In this document: positions 27,355-36,923 of the stretch, piece by piece
Position numbering within the stretch: position 1 is the stretch's first letter
Layout of the letters: each line of letters opens with the position of its first letter
Assembly (NCBI GenBank): GCA_903824965.1
Contig: CAIJYR010000150.1
Location: forward strand, 1-46,366
Direction: 5' to 3'
DNA from: an uncultured Thiotrichales bacterium
Lineage (GTDB): Bacteria; Pseudomonadota; Gammaproteobacteria; CAIRSR01
DNA length: 46,366 nt
Translations under genes and position numbers: made by a program
Notes under the pieces: generated by a model
What the model saw: only the letters and a program-made list of their open reading frames with translations
Databases searched by the model: none
What the model was told of the DNA's origin: nothing

Positions 27355-29616
27355 ATGATTCGTACAATGACGCAACATCCCACAGGCAGAATTCTCCTGA
27401 TGCAGTGGCTGTCGGGCCTTGCCTTGGCATGGCTGTGCTTTGGGAGTGTGGAGGCCGCTGATCGTACTTTACAAGACATCAGTTTTGTCACGCTGCCTGG
27501 CAACCAGATTCAGATTGTGCTCGTGCTATCGAGTCCTCCTCCGAACCCTGTGACCTTCACTACGGACAGTCCGGCACGAATCGCCATCGATCTGCAGGAT
27601 ACCCGCATTGAATCGACGCATTTGTTCCGACAGGTGGGCATTGGGGTGGTGCAGAGTATTGGCGCGGCCGAAGCAAGCGGTCGAACCCGTGTCGTCGTGA
27701 ACCTGGCTCAGATCGTACCTCACACCATTACGACAGAGGGCAATCGCCTTTTGGTGGCGCTGGGTCAGCCGCCCTCGGGGTTAGACACGCCACAGGGGGT
27801 TAGTGTGCCGAGCCAATCTGTTCAACCAGAACCGAGCGTTGCGCATCCAGTCTCGACAGAGGCTGCCTATACTCCCTCGATACGTGCTGTTGAGGATATC
27901 GACTTTCGGCGTGGCACCAATGGGGAGGGACGGATCATTATCACGTTGTCCCATTCTGCCATCGGTGTCGACGTACACGAGCAGGGGGACGAGATTCAGG
28001 TCGATATTCAAGGCGCACAACTGCCCCCTGGGTTACGGCGACGTCTGGATGTGACAGAGTTCGCCACACCGGTACACACCATCGATACCTCCCCAAAAAA
28101 CGGGAATGTACATATGGTGATTAGCAATGGGAAAAACTGTGAACACGTCGCCTACCAAGCGGATCGGATTTTCACGGTAGAAATCCGCCCCTTGACGAAG
28201 GAAGAACAGGAAACAGCCAAAAAAGAACGGGCGGGTTATACCGGGGATCGGATGTCGCTCAACTTTCAGAACATTGATGTACGTGCTGTGCTTCAGCTCA
28301 TCGCCGAATTCACCAAGTTTAACATTGTCACCAGTGACACCGTGCAAGGAAGTCTAAGCCTGCGTCTCAACGATGTGCCCTGGGATCAAGCACTCGACAT
28401 TATCTTAAAGAGCAAGGGGTTGGCCAAGCGCACGACCAACAATGTGATCATGGTGGCCCCTGCCGAAGAAATCGCTAAGCGCGAAAAGGCAGAACTCGAA
28501 GCGGAGCAAACCGTGGTCGACCTTGCCCCGCTGCATACGGAACTCATTCAGATCAATTATGCCAAAGCCTCGGACATGGCTGCTTTCCTGAAAGCACAAT
28601 CCAGTGCGCAACCCGCTGCGCAGGGCACTGCTCAGGGTGCCCTGCCCACCGCAGGAGGTGCCCGGCCCAGTACGCCGAGCACGCTGCTTTCTGCTCGCGG
28701 ATCTGTGGCCGTCGATGAACGCACCAACACCCTCCTGATCCAAGAAACCAGCGAAAAACTGAGCGAGATTCGTAAGCTGATTGTCGCGTTGGACGTGCCC
28801 GTGCGCCAAGTACAGATTGAGTCACGCATTGTGTATGCGACGGCAAACTTTGCAAAGGATCTTGGGATCGCCTTCGGCGTGACGGGCGTCCAGCAGAGCG
28901 GTCACAATGTCATCGCCACCTCTGGTTCGTTGAGCGCAACGGATACCATGATCAACAGTGCCAGAAGCAACATGACTGCAGGCACGCCCAATGCTGCCAT
29001 CACCCCCCCTTCGGCCAGTGCCGATCGGTTGAATTTTACCTTACCCTCGAGCGGTCTCAGTGGGCCATCCATTGCTGTTGCGCTGCTCAATCCTCGCTAT
29101 CTGCTGGATCTCGAACTGTCTGCGCTCCAATCAGAAGCACGCGGTGAACTTGTCGCCAACCCCCGCGTGATCACTTCCGACCAAAAGGAAGCAACGATTG
29201 AACAGGGACAGGACATCCCCTATCAACAGAGTACGGGCGTTGCGGGGGTGACTGCGGTGGCCTTCAAGAAAGCGGCCCTGACCCTCAAAGTAAAACCACA
29301 GATTACCCCAGATGACCGTGTTCTCCTCACCATTGACCTCAACGACGATTCAGCGTCCGGCAGTGCCTCTTCGGGCGCACCTCCTATTGATACGAAAAAA
29401 ATCAACACCGAGGTGCTGGTGAACAATGGGGAGACCGTGGTGCTGGGCGGTGTTTATATGCAAAACAAACAAAACTTGGTCAGTCGTGTTCCTTTCTTCA
29501 GTGATTTGCCATGGGTAGGGATGCTGTTCCGCGACAGTGTCACCTCTGATAGCAAATCGGAGCTGCTGATTTTCATGACCCCACGCATTCTGAAACAGAC
29601 GCTTGCGATTAAGTAA
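27355..29616 (+). CDS. pilQ: Type IV pilus outer-membrane secretin PilQ
   Basis: A 753-residue secretin with a signal peptide, two N-terminal AMIN domains (about residues 40-130 and 175-285), an STN/N0 domain (MSLNFQNIDVRAVLQLIAEF), an N1 domain, and the C-terminal secretin barrel with RGELVANPRVITSDQKEA and LVNNGETVVLGGVY. It ends LLIFMTPRIL. The barrel forms the gate through which the pilus leaves the cell. A Gln/Ala/Gly-rich linker lies near residue 430. The last gene of the operon; its 3' end overlaps the convergent methyltransferase by eight bases. Confidence 0.96.
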   Translation: MIRTMTQHPTGRILLMQWLSGLALAWLCFGSVEAADRTLQDISFVTLPGNQIQIVLVLSSPPPNPVTFTTDSPARIAIDLQDTRIESTHLFRQVGIGVVQSIGAAEASGRTRVVVNLAQIVPHTITTEGNRLLVALGQPPSGLDTPQGVSVPSQSVQPEPSVAHPVSTEAAYTPSIRAVEDIDFRRGTNGEGRIIITLSHSAIGVDVHEQGDEIQVDIQGAQLPPGLRRRLDVTEFATPVHTIDTSPKNGNVHMVISNGKNCEHVAYQADRIFTVEIRPLTKEEQETAKKERAGYTGDRMSLNFQNIDVRAVLQLIAEFTKFNIVTSDTVQGSLSLRLNDVPWDQALDIILKSKGLAKRTTNNVIMVAPAEEIAKREKAELEAEQTVVDLAPLHTELIQINYAKASDMAAFLKAQSSAQPAAQGTAQGALPTAGGARPSTPSTLLSARGSVAVDERTNTLLIQETSEKLSEIRKLIVALDVPVRQVQIESRIVYATANFAKDLGIAFGVTGVQQSGHNVIATSGSLSATDTMINSARSNMTAGTPNAAITPPSASADRLNFTLPSSGLSGPSIAVALLNPRYLLDLELSALQSEARGELVANPRVITSDQKEATIEQGQDIPYQQSTGVAGVTAVAFKKAALTLKVKPQITPDDRVLLTIDLNDDSASGSASSGAPPIDTKKINTEVLVNNGETVVLGGVYMQNKQNLVSRVPFFSDLPWVGMLFRDSVTSDSKSELLIFMTPRILKQTLAIK

Positions 29617-30235
29617 GGGGGTCACGTCGGCAGCGTAGGATTTTCCAGTACCCAAAAAGATTGGCGCGGATTTTTTCGATGACGTCTAATTGGGTGCTGT
29701 GTAGAAATTCCGTAAGATCCATATCTGGGCGAAAACCAGCCAACTTGGACAACGGTGCCAGAAGATCCTCCATCTCACGGATGATCGGACGCTGTGAGTG
29801 AAAATGATTGACAACAAACAGTTCACCCCCAGGCCGACATACACGACGCATCTCCTGGATCACCTGAATGGGATTCGGCACCACGGATACCACATACATC
29901 GCTACGACTTTGTCGAAACTGGCGTCAGGAAAATGAAGCGCCTCTGCATCCATCTCTAGCAAGGCGTCCACATGCTGTATTTGATCGCGATCGACCCGTG
30001 CCCGTGCGATTTCGAGCATCTCCTTGGAGATATCAATCCCGGTCACGCGCACCGTGGATGGATAGAGAGGCAGCGAGAGGCCGGTGCCTACCCCGACTTC
30101 TAGCACCCGTTCCCCAGGATCTACGTGCAGCGTTTCTACGATGATCTTGCGCCCCGGGTGCAGGACAGGGCCAAACACGGCATCGTAGTAGCGTGCGTGG
30201 CGCCGATAAGCACTACAAATACTCTCTAGATTCAC
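29609..30235 (-). CDS. Class I SAM-dependent methyltransferase (PmtA/UbiE-like)
   Basis: A 208-residue methyltransferase with motif I VLEVGVGTGLSLPLYPSTV, followed by GIDISKEMLEIARARV and FPDASFDKVVAMYVVSVVPN. It resembles phosphatidylethanolamine N-methyltransferase PmtA (N-terminus YRRHARYYDAVFGPVLHPGR), but UbiE/COQ5-like relatives are not excluded. The GTG at 30235 has SD GAGGAAAAG. A TTG start at 30268 would add 11 residues. The upstream region is repeat copy B, whose own SD and ATG start an eight-codon frame ending just before the GTG. Confidence 0.85.
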   Translation of the reverse strand: MNLESICSAYRRHARYYDAVFGPVLHPGRKIIVETLHVDPGERVLEVGVGTGLSLPLYPSTVRVTGIDISKEMLEIARARVDRDQIQHVDALLEMDAEALHFPDASFDKVVAMYVVSVVPNPIQVIQEMRRVCRPGGELFVVNHFHSQRPIIREMEDLLAPLSKLAGFRPDMDLTEFLHSTQLDVIEKIRANLFGYWKILRCRRDPLT

Positions 30236-30245
30236 TGCCTTTTCC

Positions 30246-30272
30246 TCAATCAAGTGCGTGCGCCGCAATCAT
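30246..30272 (-). CDS. Eight-codon upstream ORF at the edge of repeat copy B
   Basis: The repeat's GGAGACATTG followed by ATG opens a frame MIAAHALD that stops with TGA at 30246-30248. The stop overlaps the SD (GAGGAAAAG) of the methyltransferase. It may act as a leader peptide or re-initiation device, or be an accidental result of the repeat landing here. Too short to judge by composition. Confidence 0.3.
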   Translation of the reverse strand: MIAAHALD

Positions 30273-30667
30273 CAATGTCTCCGAGAAACCCTGCCCTTCA
30301 GGGCGGGGATGAAAGGAGACGGTTTTGGGTAGCCGTCTTTTCGTCCGTAAAAGGTGCCGGTCTTTCCCAGCTGTCAGCCCTTACGGGCCTAGTGACGCAC
30401 ACCGATCCAGTATCGAACGGTGTGGCTCCCCTCGCGGCCAGGTTGCAACGCAGCTTCGGTTCTTGCGAACCTTGCGGCAGACCGTTTCGTGCGTACCCGG
30501 CGCGTGTCTGTGCCTCTGCTGCTTTCAGTGCCTGGAGTTGAGGAACCGCCCCAGGGGGCAAGTCTTGTACTTCGTTGCTTTGTCGCCACGGTACTCTGTG
30601 GCTTAGGCTGGTCAACCCCAGGCTTGCTTTCACAAGCCTTCGCCTTTAAAGGCGGGGGTGGTTGACG
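30270..30667. repeat. Repeat copy B: IS200/IS605-like hairpin-ended element
   Basis: The longest copy (398 bp). It has the perfect left hairpin CCCTGCCC-TTCA-GGGCGGGG (30289-30308), then GGAGACGG, the GCCC-TTAC-GGGC hairpin, a CACACCG/CGGTGTG stem, and a right end with GCC-TTTAAA-GGC followed by GGGGGTGGTTGAC. It is clearly similar to copy A end to end; indels account for the length difference. It contains no plausible protein. It may be a TnpB-less or IscB-less derivative or a structured RNA gene. Confidence 0.75.
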
Positions 30668-30752
30668 GGCGACGGGCACGTGCATGCAGGGCTGTCGCTT
30701 TCCTGTGGATTTATGATACAATTACTCTGCTGTCCTTTTTCACAGAGTTTCC

Positions 30753-31328
30753 ATGGCCAACCGCATTGCGTCCCGAAGTCTCGCGTACCATACCCTTATA
30801 GCGGCTGTTTTGGTATCCTGCGGCATCGGCGCTGTTCGGGCCGATGAGGGTCGCTGGATCTTGGTGGATACTGCAACCCACACTCTTTCTGTGTTCGATG
30901 GAAAAAAACGCGAGCATACCTACCCCAGGGTTGCGCTGGGTCGTGGTGGTGCTGCCAATGAGCGTCAGATTGGCAATGGTGTGACCCCGACGGGTGAATT
31001 TCAGGTGGCTTGGATCAATCGCTCTAGTCCCTTTGATGTTTTTTTCGGGTTAAACTTCCCGAATGAGGAGCACGTGGAGCGTGCTTATCAGCGCCATTTC
31101 ATTGACATTGATACCTATTACACCCTTCGTACCGCATTGTCGGAGGGACGCTTACCCCCTCAGGATACCCCATTGGGGGGTACAATCGGTATCCACGGTT
31201 TGGGCACAGGGGATCTCGGTATCCACCGTAGGTTTGATTGGACAAAAGGCTGTGTCGCGCTTACCAATCAAGAGATTGAGCAACTTGCTCGGTGGGTGCA
31301 GGTGGGGACGCGGGTTGTCATCCGATGA
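30753..31328 (+). CDS. L,D-transpeptidase (YkuD/ErfK type)
   Basis: A 191-residue exported enzyme. The signal peptide (about residues 1-30, ending VRA) is followed by a YkuD domain: RWILVDTATHTLSVFDGK, GNGVTPTGEFQVAWIN, and the active-site block IGIHGLGTGDLGIHRRF followed by WTKGCVALTN, with the catalytic Cys. Such enzymes form 3-3 cross-links in peptidoglycan or attach lipoproteins to it. The next gene encodes an Lpp/OprI-like lipoprotein ending in Lys, the substrate type of the anchoring subclass. A TACAAT box at 30717-30722 may be its -10. Confidence 0.88.
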   Translation: MANRIASRSLAYHTLIAAVLVSCGIGAVRADEGRWILVDTATHTLSVFDGKKREHTYPRVALGRGGAANERQIGNGVTPTGEFQVAWINRSSPFDVFFGLNFPNEEHVERAYQRHFIDIDTYYTLRTALSEGRLPPQDTPLGGTIGIHGLGTGDLGIHRRFDWTKGCVALTNQEIEQLARWVQVGTRVVIR

Positions 31329-31500
31329 ATCCACAGGTTTGACTTGCTATGGACACCGCCGCCTCCGTCGTTCGTACGATGCTGTGTTTGCTGTGTCTAC
31401 ACCAGAACCGGGGCACTACGCTTGTGCCTACCGGTTGCTCCCCCCATGGGGTGCAGTTTTTGTTCCTTTATCAACTATCAACCTCCAATGGAGAAATGAG

Positions 31501-31776
31501 ATGCAGAAAAACGTTGTGAAATTTGCGAAATATTCCGCACTGGCCCTCGCTCTGGGTTTGGCTTCTGGCTGCGCCAGCACCGATACCATGAAGGCCATTG
31601 AGGACAATGCCGCAGCCGCCAAACAGGCACAGGATACCGCGAGCCAAGCACTGTCGACCGCCAAGGAAGCCAGCCGCAAAGCAGACGCTGCTATGAGAGC
31701 AGCCAGCGAAGCCCAGGCTTGCTGTGATCAAAACAGAATGAGCAAAAGGACGTTTGAAGAAAAGATGAGGAAATAA
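31501..31776 (+). CDS. Lpp/OprI-like small outer-membrane lipoprotein
   Basis: A 91-residue lipoprotein with signal peptide and lipobox LASGC (ALALGLASGCASTD). The mature part is an alanine-rich heptad helix (AAAAKQAQDTASQALSTAKE, ADAAMRAASEAQ), as in OprI and Braun lipoprotein, and ends EEKMRK with a C-terminal Lys. In that family the Lys is joined to peptidoglycan by L,D-transpeptidases. Unusual is CC in AQACCDQN near the C-terminus. The ATG at 31501 has SD GGAG. It follows the L,D-transpeptidase gene by about 170 bases. Confidence 0.82.
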   Translation: MQKNVVKFAKYSALALALGLASGCASTDTMKAIEDNAAAAKQAQDTASQALSTAKEASRKADAAMRAASEAQACCDQNRMSKRTFEEKMRK

Positions 31777-31918
31777 ACCTCTTCTTCTTGTAGCCTATCA
31801 GGGTGCCTCGTGGGTCACTTGCCCATGGGGCTCTCTTTTCTCGCCCCCTTCGGGTGCGGATGCAGCACACAAACGAACAAACAAGTACATCATCCAGCAC
31901 ATCAATCAGGCCACGCTG

Positions 31919-34240
31919 ATGAAGCATCGCCGACGCGGTCAACCACCAGGGGCATCCCATGCCCTCCAAGAACTGTTTTCCGAAGCAGTTCGGTACCATC
32001 AGTCGGGACGTTTGCCAGAGGCCGAACAGACGTATCGACGTATCCTGGCGCAGGATCCCAAGTACGTTACCGCACTGAACAACTTAGGTTTGCTTTTGCC
32101 CCCGGAAGAGGCCATGGCCCTTTTCCAACAGGCACTGTCCCTGCAAGCGGACTATGTCGATGCGCACATCAATTTGGGCAATGCACTCCAAGCCACGGGG
32201 AACATCGCGGAGGCCATTCGGCAGTACCGTCAGGCGATCGCGCTTGATCCCAACCGCCCCACCGTGCATCTGGTGCTCGGTACCTGGCTCCAGAGCCAAG
32301 GCGATCTCCAGGAAGCTTTGGTTGCCTATCGACGCGCACTGGCCCTCAAACCAGGGTATGTGGAAGCAAGCATCAACCTAGGTGCCGTGCTGCACGCGAA
32401 AGGGCAGCCAGACGAAGCCCTCATACACTACCAGCGAGCACTCGCTCTACGCCCCGATCTGACCCAGATAGCGATGATCGTTGGCGCTCTTTTCCAGGCC
32501 AAGGGGAGGCACAACGAGGCACTCGCCGTCTATCAGCAGGTGATTGCCGCCCATCCAGATCACCCCGATGGCTATGTGAACCTTGGGATTACCCTCAGGG
32601 CACAGCGCAAACACAACGATGCCATGGCGCAGTACCAAAAGACATTGCTTTTACAGTCCGATCACCCAGATGCCCTTTTTGGATTGGCTGCCGTCCTGCA
32701 AGATCAGGGCAGGTTCGAGGAGGCATTGCAGTATTATGAACGCGTGCTTGTGTTTCAACCGACGCATCCGGAGCTTCTTTTTGCCATGGCGACTGCGTGG
32801 CATGCGCGAGGCAATGTAGAAGAAGCGGTTGCGTTGTACCAACGCGCACTGGTCATCAAACCCGATCATGTCAACGCCCACAACAACCTGGGTGCGGTCT
32901 TATACGGCCAGGGCAAGGTCGAGGAAGCTATCGTGCACTACGAGGAGGGGTTGCGCCTCGATCCCCGTTGTGCCGAAGTCCACAACAACTTGGGTGATGT
33001 CTTCAAAGATCAGAAAAAGTTCGCCGAAGCCACCGAGCACTACCAGGAGGCGATTGCGCTGAAACCAGATTTTGGGATCGCGCTTGCCAACCTTGGCATT
33101 GTACAAAGCATCGAGGGACACTTTACACCCGCCGAGGCATGGTTCCGGCGTGCGTTGGCCCTTGATCCCACGTTGGATGCAGCCAACATGAATCTGGCGT
33201 CCATTCTGGAGCGTGATGGACGCTTGAAGGAGGCGCAGATCTACCGCAGTCATGCGCTGCGCCCACAACCATTGATCACGGAGCGTGCGCCGCTCCATCG
33301 TCGAACGGTTTTGGTGCTCTCGGCTGCAGGGGATGGCAATGTACCCATCGATACGTTGATCCCGAAACACGTGAACACACGGATCACATGGAATGTCGAA
33401 TGTGCCACCGAGGAACAAGAAGAACAGTTGCCAGCGTATGATGTCATTTTTAATGCCATTGGCAATGCAGATCTGATTCCCCCGTCGATTCCACGCATCA
33501 GGGGTTTTATGAATCGGCGGCGACGCAAGGTACTGAATCCCCCTGAGTGCATTGTACCCACGCGCCGTGATCGAATGCCGCAACTGTTGGCAGGGATCCC
33601 GAATGTTGTGGTGCCCCCCGTGGCTCGGATCGATTGTGATGCAATCGTTCCTGCCGAACTCCCCGAAAGATTGGCCCGGGCAGGGATCACTTGCCCGATG
33701 ATTGTGCGGCCCATATCGGGGCAGGGTGGTTTGGGGGTTGTCCTAGTCGAAACGCCTGAACAGTTGGCCGAGATGACTTTTTCGGGTGCAGATGTCTTTT
33801 ATTTTATTGCCTACCACGATTACCGAAGTCAGGACGGGTTCTACCGAAAGTACCGGACGATCTTTGTTGACCGGAAAGCATACCCCTACCATTTGGCCAT
33901 TTCTCCGCGCTGGCTTGTGCATTATTTTTCCGCAGAAATGCTGGCCGTGCCCTGGAAACATGACGAAGAGCGTCGTTTCCTCGAAAACCCGGCGTCGGCC
34001 TTGGGGTCTGTGGTCACAACCGCCGTTGAAGCCATTGGTCAGCGCATGAACATGGACTATGCGGGCATTGATTATTCGATTTTGCCGGATGGTCAGGTGT
34101 TGGTCTTTGAAGCGAATGCCACCATGTCCGCAGTGCTGCCAGACGCCAACGAGTTCCCCTATAAACACCAATACGTCCATGCCATTTTCGACGCTTTTGA
34201 CGCAATGCTAGAACGCAACCGCATGGCAACCATTCCCTAA
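31919..34240 (+). CDS. TPR protein fused to a C-terminal ATP-grasp-like domain
   Basis: A 773-residue protein. Residues 15-450 hold about a dozen TPRs (for example [40 protein letters not shown]). After [19 protein letters not shown], the last 320 residues look like an ATP-grasp domain: [51 protein letters not shown] (nucleotide-binding region), and a metal-binding [20 protein letters not shown] then NATM. Such domains join carboxyl and amino groups using ATP. No signal peptide. Substrate unknown; the TPRs could hold a protein substrate. It lies 38 bases upstream of ppsA, on the same strand. Confidence 0.82.
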   Translation: MKHRRRGQPPGASHALQELFSEAVRYHQSGRLPEAEQTYRRILAQDPKYVTALNNLGLLLPPEEAMALFQQALSLQADYVDAHINLGNALQATGNIAEAIRQYRQAIALDPNRPTVHLVLGTWLQSQGDLQEALVAYRRALALKPGYVEASINLGAVLHAKGQPDEALIHYQRALALRPDLTQIAMIVGALFQAKGRHNEALAVYQQVIAAHPDHPDGYVNLGITLRAQRKHNDAMAQYQKTLLLQSDHPDALFGLAAVLQDQGRFEEALQYYERVLVFQPTHPELLFAMATAWHARGNVEEAVALYQRALVIKPDHVNAHNNLGAVLYGQGKVEEAIVHYEEGLRLDPRCAEVHNNLGDVFKDQKKFAEATEHYQEAIALKPDFGIALANLGIVQSIEGHFTPAEAWFRRALALDPTLDAANMNLASILERDGRLKEAQIYRSHALRPQPLITERAPLHRRTVLVLSAAGDGNVPIDTLIPKHVNTRITWNVECATEEQEEQLPAYDVIFNAIGNADLIPPSIPRIRGFMNRRRRKVLNPPECIVPTRRDRMPQLLAGIPNVVVPPVARIDCDAIVPAELPERLARAGITCPMIVRPISGQGGLGVVLVETPEQLAEMTFSGADVFYFIAYHDYRSQDGFYRKYRTIFVDRKAYPYHLAISPRWLVHYFSAEMLAVPWKHDEERRFLENPASALGSVVTTAVEAIGQRMNMDYAGIDYSILPDGQVLVFEANATMSAVLPDANEFPYKHQYVHAIFDAFDAMLERNRMATIP

Positions 34241-34278
34241 CAACCATTACTACAACAGGTCTATTCGAGGATTCTAGA

Positions 34279-36645
34279 ATGGAACAAGTCATATGGTTTG
34301 AACACCTAGGCATCTGGGATGTGGGTCGCGTAGGCGGCAAAAACGCCTCGCTAGGAGAAATGATCGGCCATCTCTCTGGTGTTGGCGTCAAAGTCCCGGG
34401 GGGGTTTGCGACGACGGCTGCTGCTTTCCGAGCATTTCTAGCCCAACACGGCCTCGCGGATCGTATTGAAACCGCACTACATTCGCTCGACGTTGAGGAC
34501 GTCCGTGCCTTGGCCAGGACTGGCGATACCATCCGCCAGTGGATCATGGAAACCCCATTCCCCCCCACGCTGGAAGAAGCCATTGTCGCAGCCTACCAGC
34601 GGATGGAAGCGGAGGTGGGCCACCCCATCGAAGTGGCGGTACGCTCTTCGGCCACTGCGGAGGATCTCCCAGAAGCCTCTTTTGCGGGCCAACAGGAAAC
34701 CTTTTTGAATGTGCGTGGCATTGAGGCCGTCAAACAGGCCGTACACCATGTTTTTGCGTCCCTGTACAACGATCGTGCCATTGCCTACCGCGTCCACCAT
34801 GGTTTCCCACACGATGCCGTTGCACTCTCGGCGGGTATTCAGCGGATGGTGCGCAGCGACCTCGGAACGAGTGGGGTATTATTTACCTTGGACACAGAGT
34901 CTGGTTTTCGCGATGTGGTCTTCATCACGGCCGCCTATGGCCTCGGAGAACTGGTCGTACAAGGGGCCGTCAATCCGGACGAATTCTATGTGCACAAGTT
35001 GACCCTCGTTGGGGATCGACATGCCATTCTGCGCCGCACCTTGGGGACGAAGCGATCCAAAATGATCTACGGCGAAGTACAGGGCCACGCCACAGTGGTC
35101 GTGGACGTGCCCGAAACCGATCGCCACCGCTTTGCACTCACGGACGCCGAGGTAGAAACACTCGCCAAACAAGCCATCCTCATCGAGAAACACTACGGTC
35201 GCCCCATGGACATCGAATGGGGGAAAGATGGTCTCGATGGCGAACTGTATATCCTTCAGGCACGTCCAGAAACAGTCAAAAGCCGTACCCAACGCATCAC
35301 GCGCTACCACTTGCACCAGCGCGGTACGATTCTGGTAGAGGGGCGTGCCATCGGCCAGAAAATTGGTGCAGGGGTTGCCCGTGTGTTGCACTCGGTGCGC
35401 GAGATCGACAAAGTACGCCCGGGCGATGTGCTGATCACGGACATGACCGACCCAGATTGGGAACCCATCATGAAGCGTGCGGCCGCCATTGTGACCAACC
35501 GGGGAGGGCGCACCTGTCATGCCGCGATTTTGGCACGCGAGTTGGGCATTCCTGCCGTCGTAGGCTGCTCGGAAGCCACGACCTGCATCGCCGATGGCGC
35601 TGAGGTCACGGTATCTTGCGCTGAAGGCGACATCGGGCATGTGTATGCAGGGAATTGGCCCTTTGAAGTACAGGATATTGCCCTCGATACCTTGCCCGCG
35701 CTGCCGGTCAAAATCATGATGAACATTGCCCATCCGGAACGTGCGTTTGACGCGCAGTTTTTGCCCAATGAGGGGGTTGGGTTGGCGCGTCTCGAATTTA
35801 TCATCATGCGTGGCATTGGCATTCACCCCAAGGCGATCCTCCAGTATGCACGCTTAGGTGCCGATCTCCGAGCCGCGATCGATGAACGGATCGCAGGGTA
35901 CGCAAATCCGGTCGAGTTTTACGTCGAAAAACTCTCCGAGGGCATTGCTACCATCGCAGCGGCGTTTTATCCAAAGCCCGTCATTGTGCGCTTGTCGGAT
36001 TTTAAGTCGAACGAATACGCAAATCTTCTGGGCGGCCAAGCCTACGAGCCGCACGAAGAAAATCCGATGCTTGGATTTCGCGGCGCTTCTCGGTATATCT
36101 CGCAGAACTTCCGCGACTGTTTTGAACTCGAATGTGCCGCCTTGCGCAGGGTACGCGAGGATCGCGGATTGACCAATGTCGAGGTGATGATCCCCTTTGT
36201 ACGTACCGTGGACGAGGCCCGTCAGGTGAGCGATCTCCTCGCAGCCAACGGTTTGCGGCGCGGGGAACGCGGGTTGCGTGTCATCATGATGTGCGAGATC
36301 CCCTCCAATGCCTTGTTGGCAGATGCTTTCTTGCAGTATTTTGATGGTTTCTCGATTGGTTCGAATGATCTGACCCAACTGACCCTGGGGTTAGACCGCG
36401 ATTCTGGCCTCATTGCCTCGCTGTTTGACGAACGCGATCCCGCCGTCAAAATCTTGTTGTCCAAAGCGATCCAGGCTTGTATCGCCCAAGGAAAGTATGT
36501 GGGTATTTGCGGACAAGGCCCGTCCGATCATCCTGATTTTGCCAAATGGCTGATTGGTGAAGGGATTTCTAGTGTCTCCCTCAACCCAGACGCTGTGGTA
36601 GAAACGTGGTTGTTCCTCGCCGGAGAGACAGTCAAGACACCCTAG
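34279..36645 (+). CDS. ppsA: Phosphoenolpyruvate synthase
   Basis: A 788-residue enzyme converting pyruvate and ATP to PEP, AMP and phosphate. The ATP-binding N-terminal domain has [12 protein letters not shown] and [20 protein letters not shown]. The central phosphohistidine site is [20 protein letters not shown]. The C-terminal TIM barrel has [49 protein letters not shown] and [15 protein letters not shown]. Length is normal for PpsA. It would feed gluconeogenesis. A large hairpin (36677-36716) lies just downstream. Confidence 0.97.
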   Translation: MEQVIWFEHLGIWDVGRVGGKNASLGEMIGHLSGVGVKVPGGFATTAAAFRAFLAQHGLADRIETALHSLDVEDVRALARTGDTIRQWIMETPFPPTLEEAIVAAYQRMEAEVGHPIEVAVRSSATAEDLPEASFAGQQETFLNVRGIEAVKQAVHHVFASLYNDRAIAYRVHHGFPHDAVALSAGIQRMVRSDLGTSGVLFTLDTESGFRDVVFITAAYGLGELVVQGAVNPDEFYVHKLTLVGDRHAILRRTLGTKRSKMIYGEVQGHATVVVDVPETDRHRFALTDAEVETLAKQAILIEKHYGRPMDIEWGKDGLDGELYILQARPETVKSRTQRITRYHLHQRGTILVEGRAIGQKIGAGVARVLHSVREIDKVRPGDVLITDMTDPDWEPIMKRAAAIVTNRGGRTCHAAILARELGIPAVVGCSEATTCIADGAEVTVSCAEGDIGHVYAGNWPFEVQDIALDTLPALPVKIMMNIAHPERAFDAQFLPNEGVGLARLEFIIMRGIGIHPKAILQYARLGADLRAAIDERIAGYANPVEFYVEKLSEGIATIAAAFYPKPVIVRLSDFKSNEYANLLGGQAYEPHEENPMLGFRGASRYISQNFRDCFELECAALRRVREDRGLTNVEVMIPFVRTVDEARQVSDLLAANGLRRGERGLRVIMMCEIPSNALLADAFLQYFDGFSIGSNDLTQLTLGLDRDSGLIASLFDERDPAVKILLSKAIQACIAQGKYVGICGQGPSDHPDFAKWLIGEGISSVSLNPDAVVETWLFLAGETVKTP

Positions 36646-36676
36646 TCACTGACCAACGGCAAACAGTCAGCCTCTA

Positions 36677-36716
36677 CACAGAGGCGGGGGATGGATCTTT
36701 TGCCCCTGCCTCTGTG
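36677..36716 (+). terminator. Large hairpin downstream of ppsA
   Basis: CACAGAGGCGGGGG pairs with CCCCTGCCTCTGTG (14 bp with one G-T pair) around a 12-base loop. No T run follows on the plus strand, so it may end transcription only partly, or protect the mRNA 3' end. Confidence 0.5.
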
Positions 36717-36923
36717 CGTCTTGGCAGTTGCTGATCCCATAGATTCCATGACAGAATGGTAACAACCTGATGGCCAGTGTTGTAAGCACCATGCCAGGCT
36801 GACCGTTTTGTGCCTCCTGCGCCCCTTGGGTCGCCGTCTCGTGCACACCCCTCTGTCCTGGTGTGACGGGGATGGTTGCACGCTTCCTTGCCCACACGTT
36901 CCATACCAAATTCGGAGACTTCG

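Noticed and set aside
31063-31500. In-frame upstream extension of the Lpp-like lipoprotein
   Set aside because: It overlaps the L,D-transpeptidase out of frame, and the ATG at 31501 with GGAG and a lipoprotein signal is clearly the start.
34879-35826. 315-codon ORF antisense to ppsA
   Set aside because: Shadow frame of a conserved gene; His/Arg/Gly-rich with no domain.
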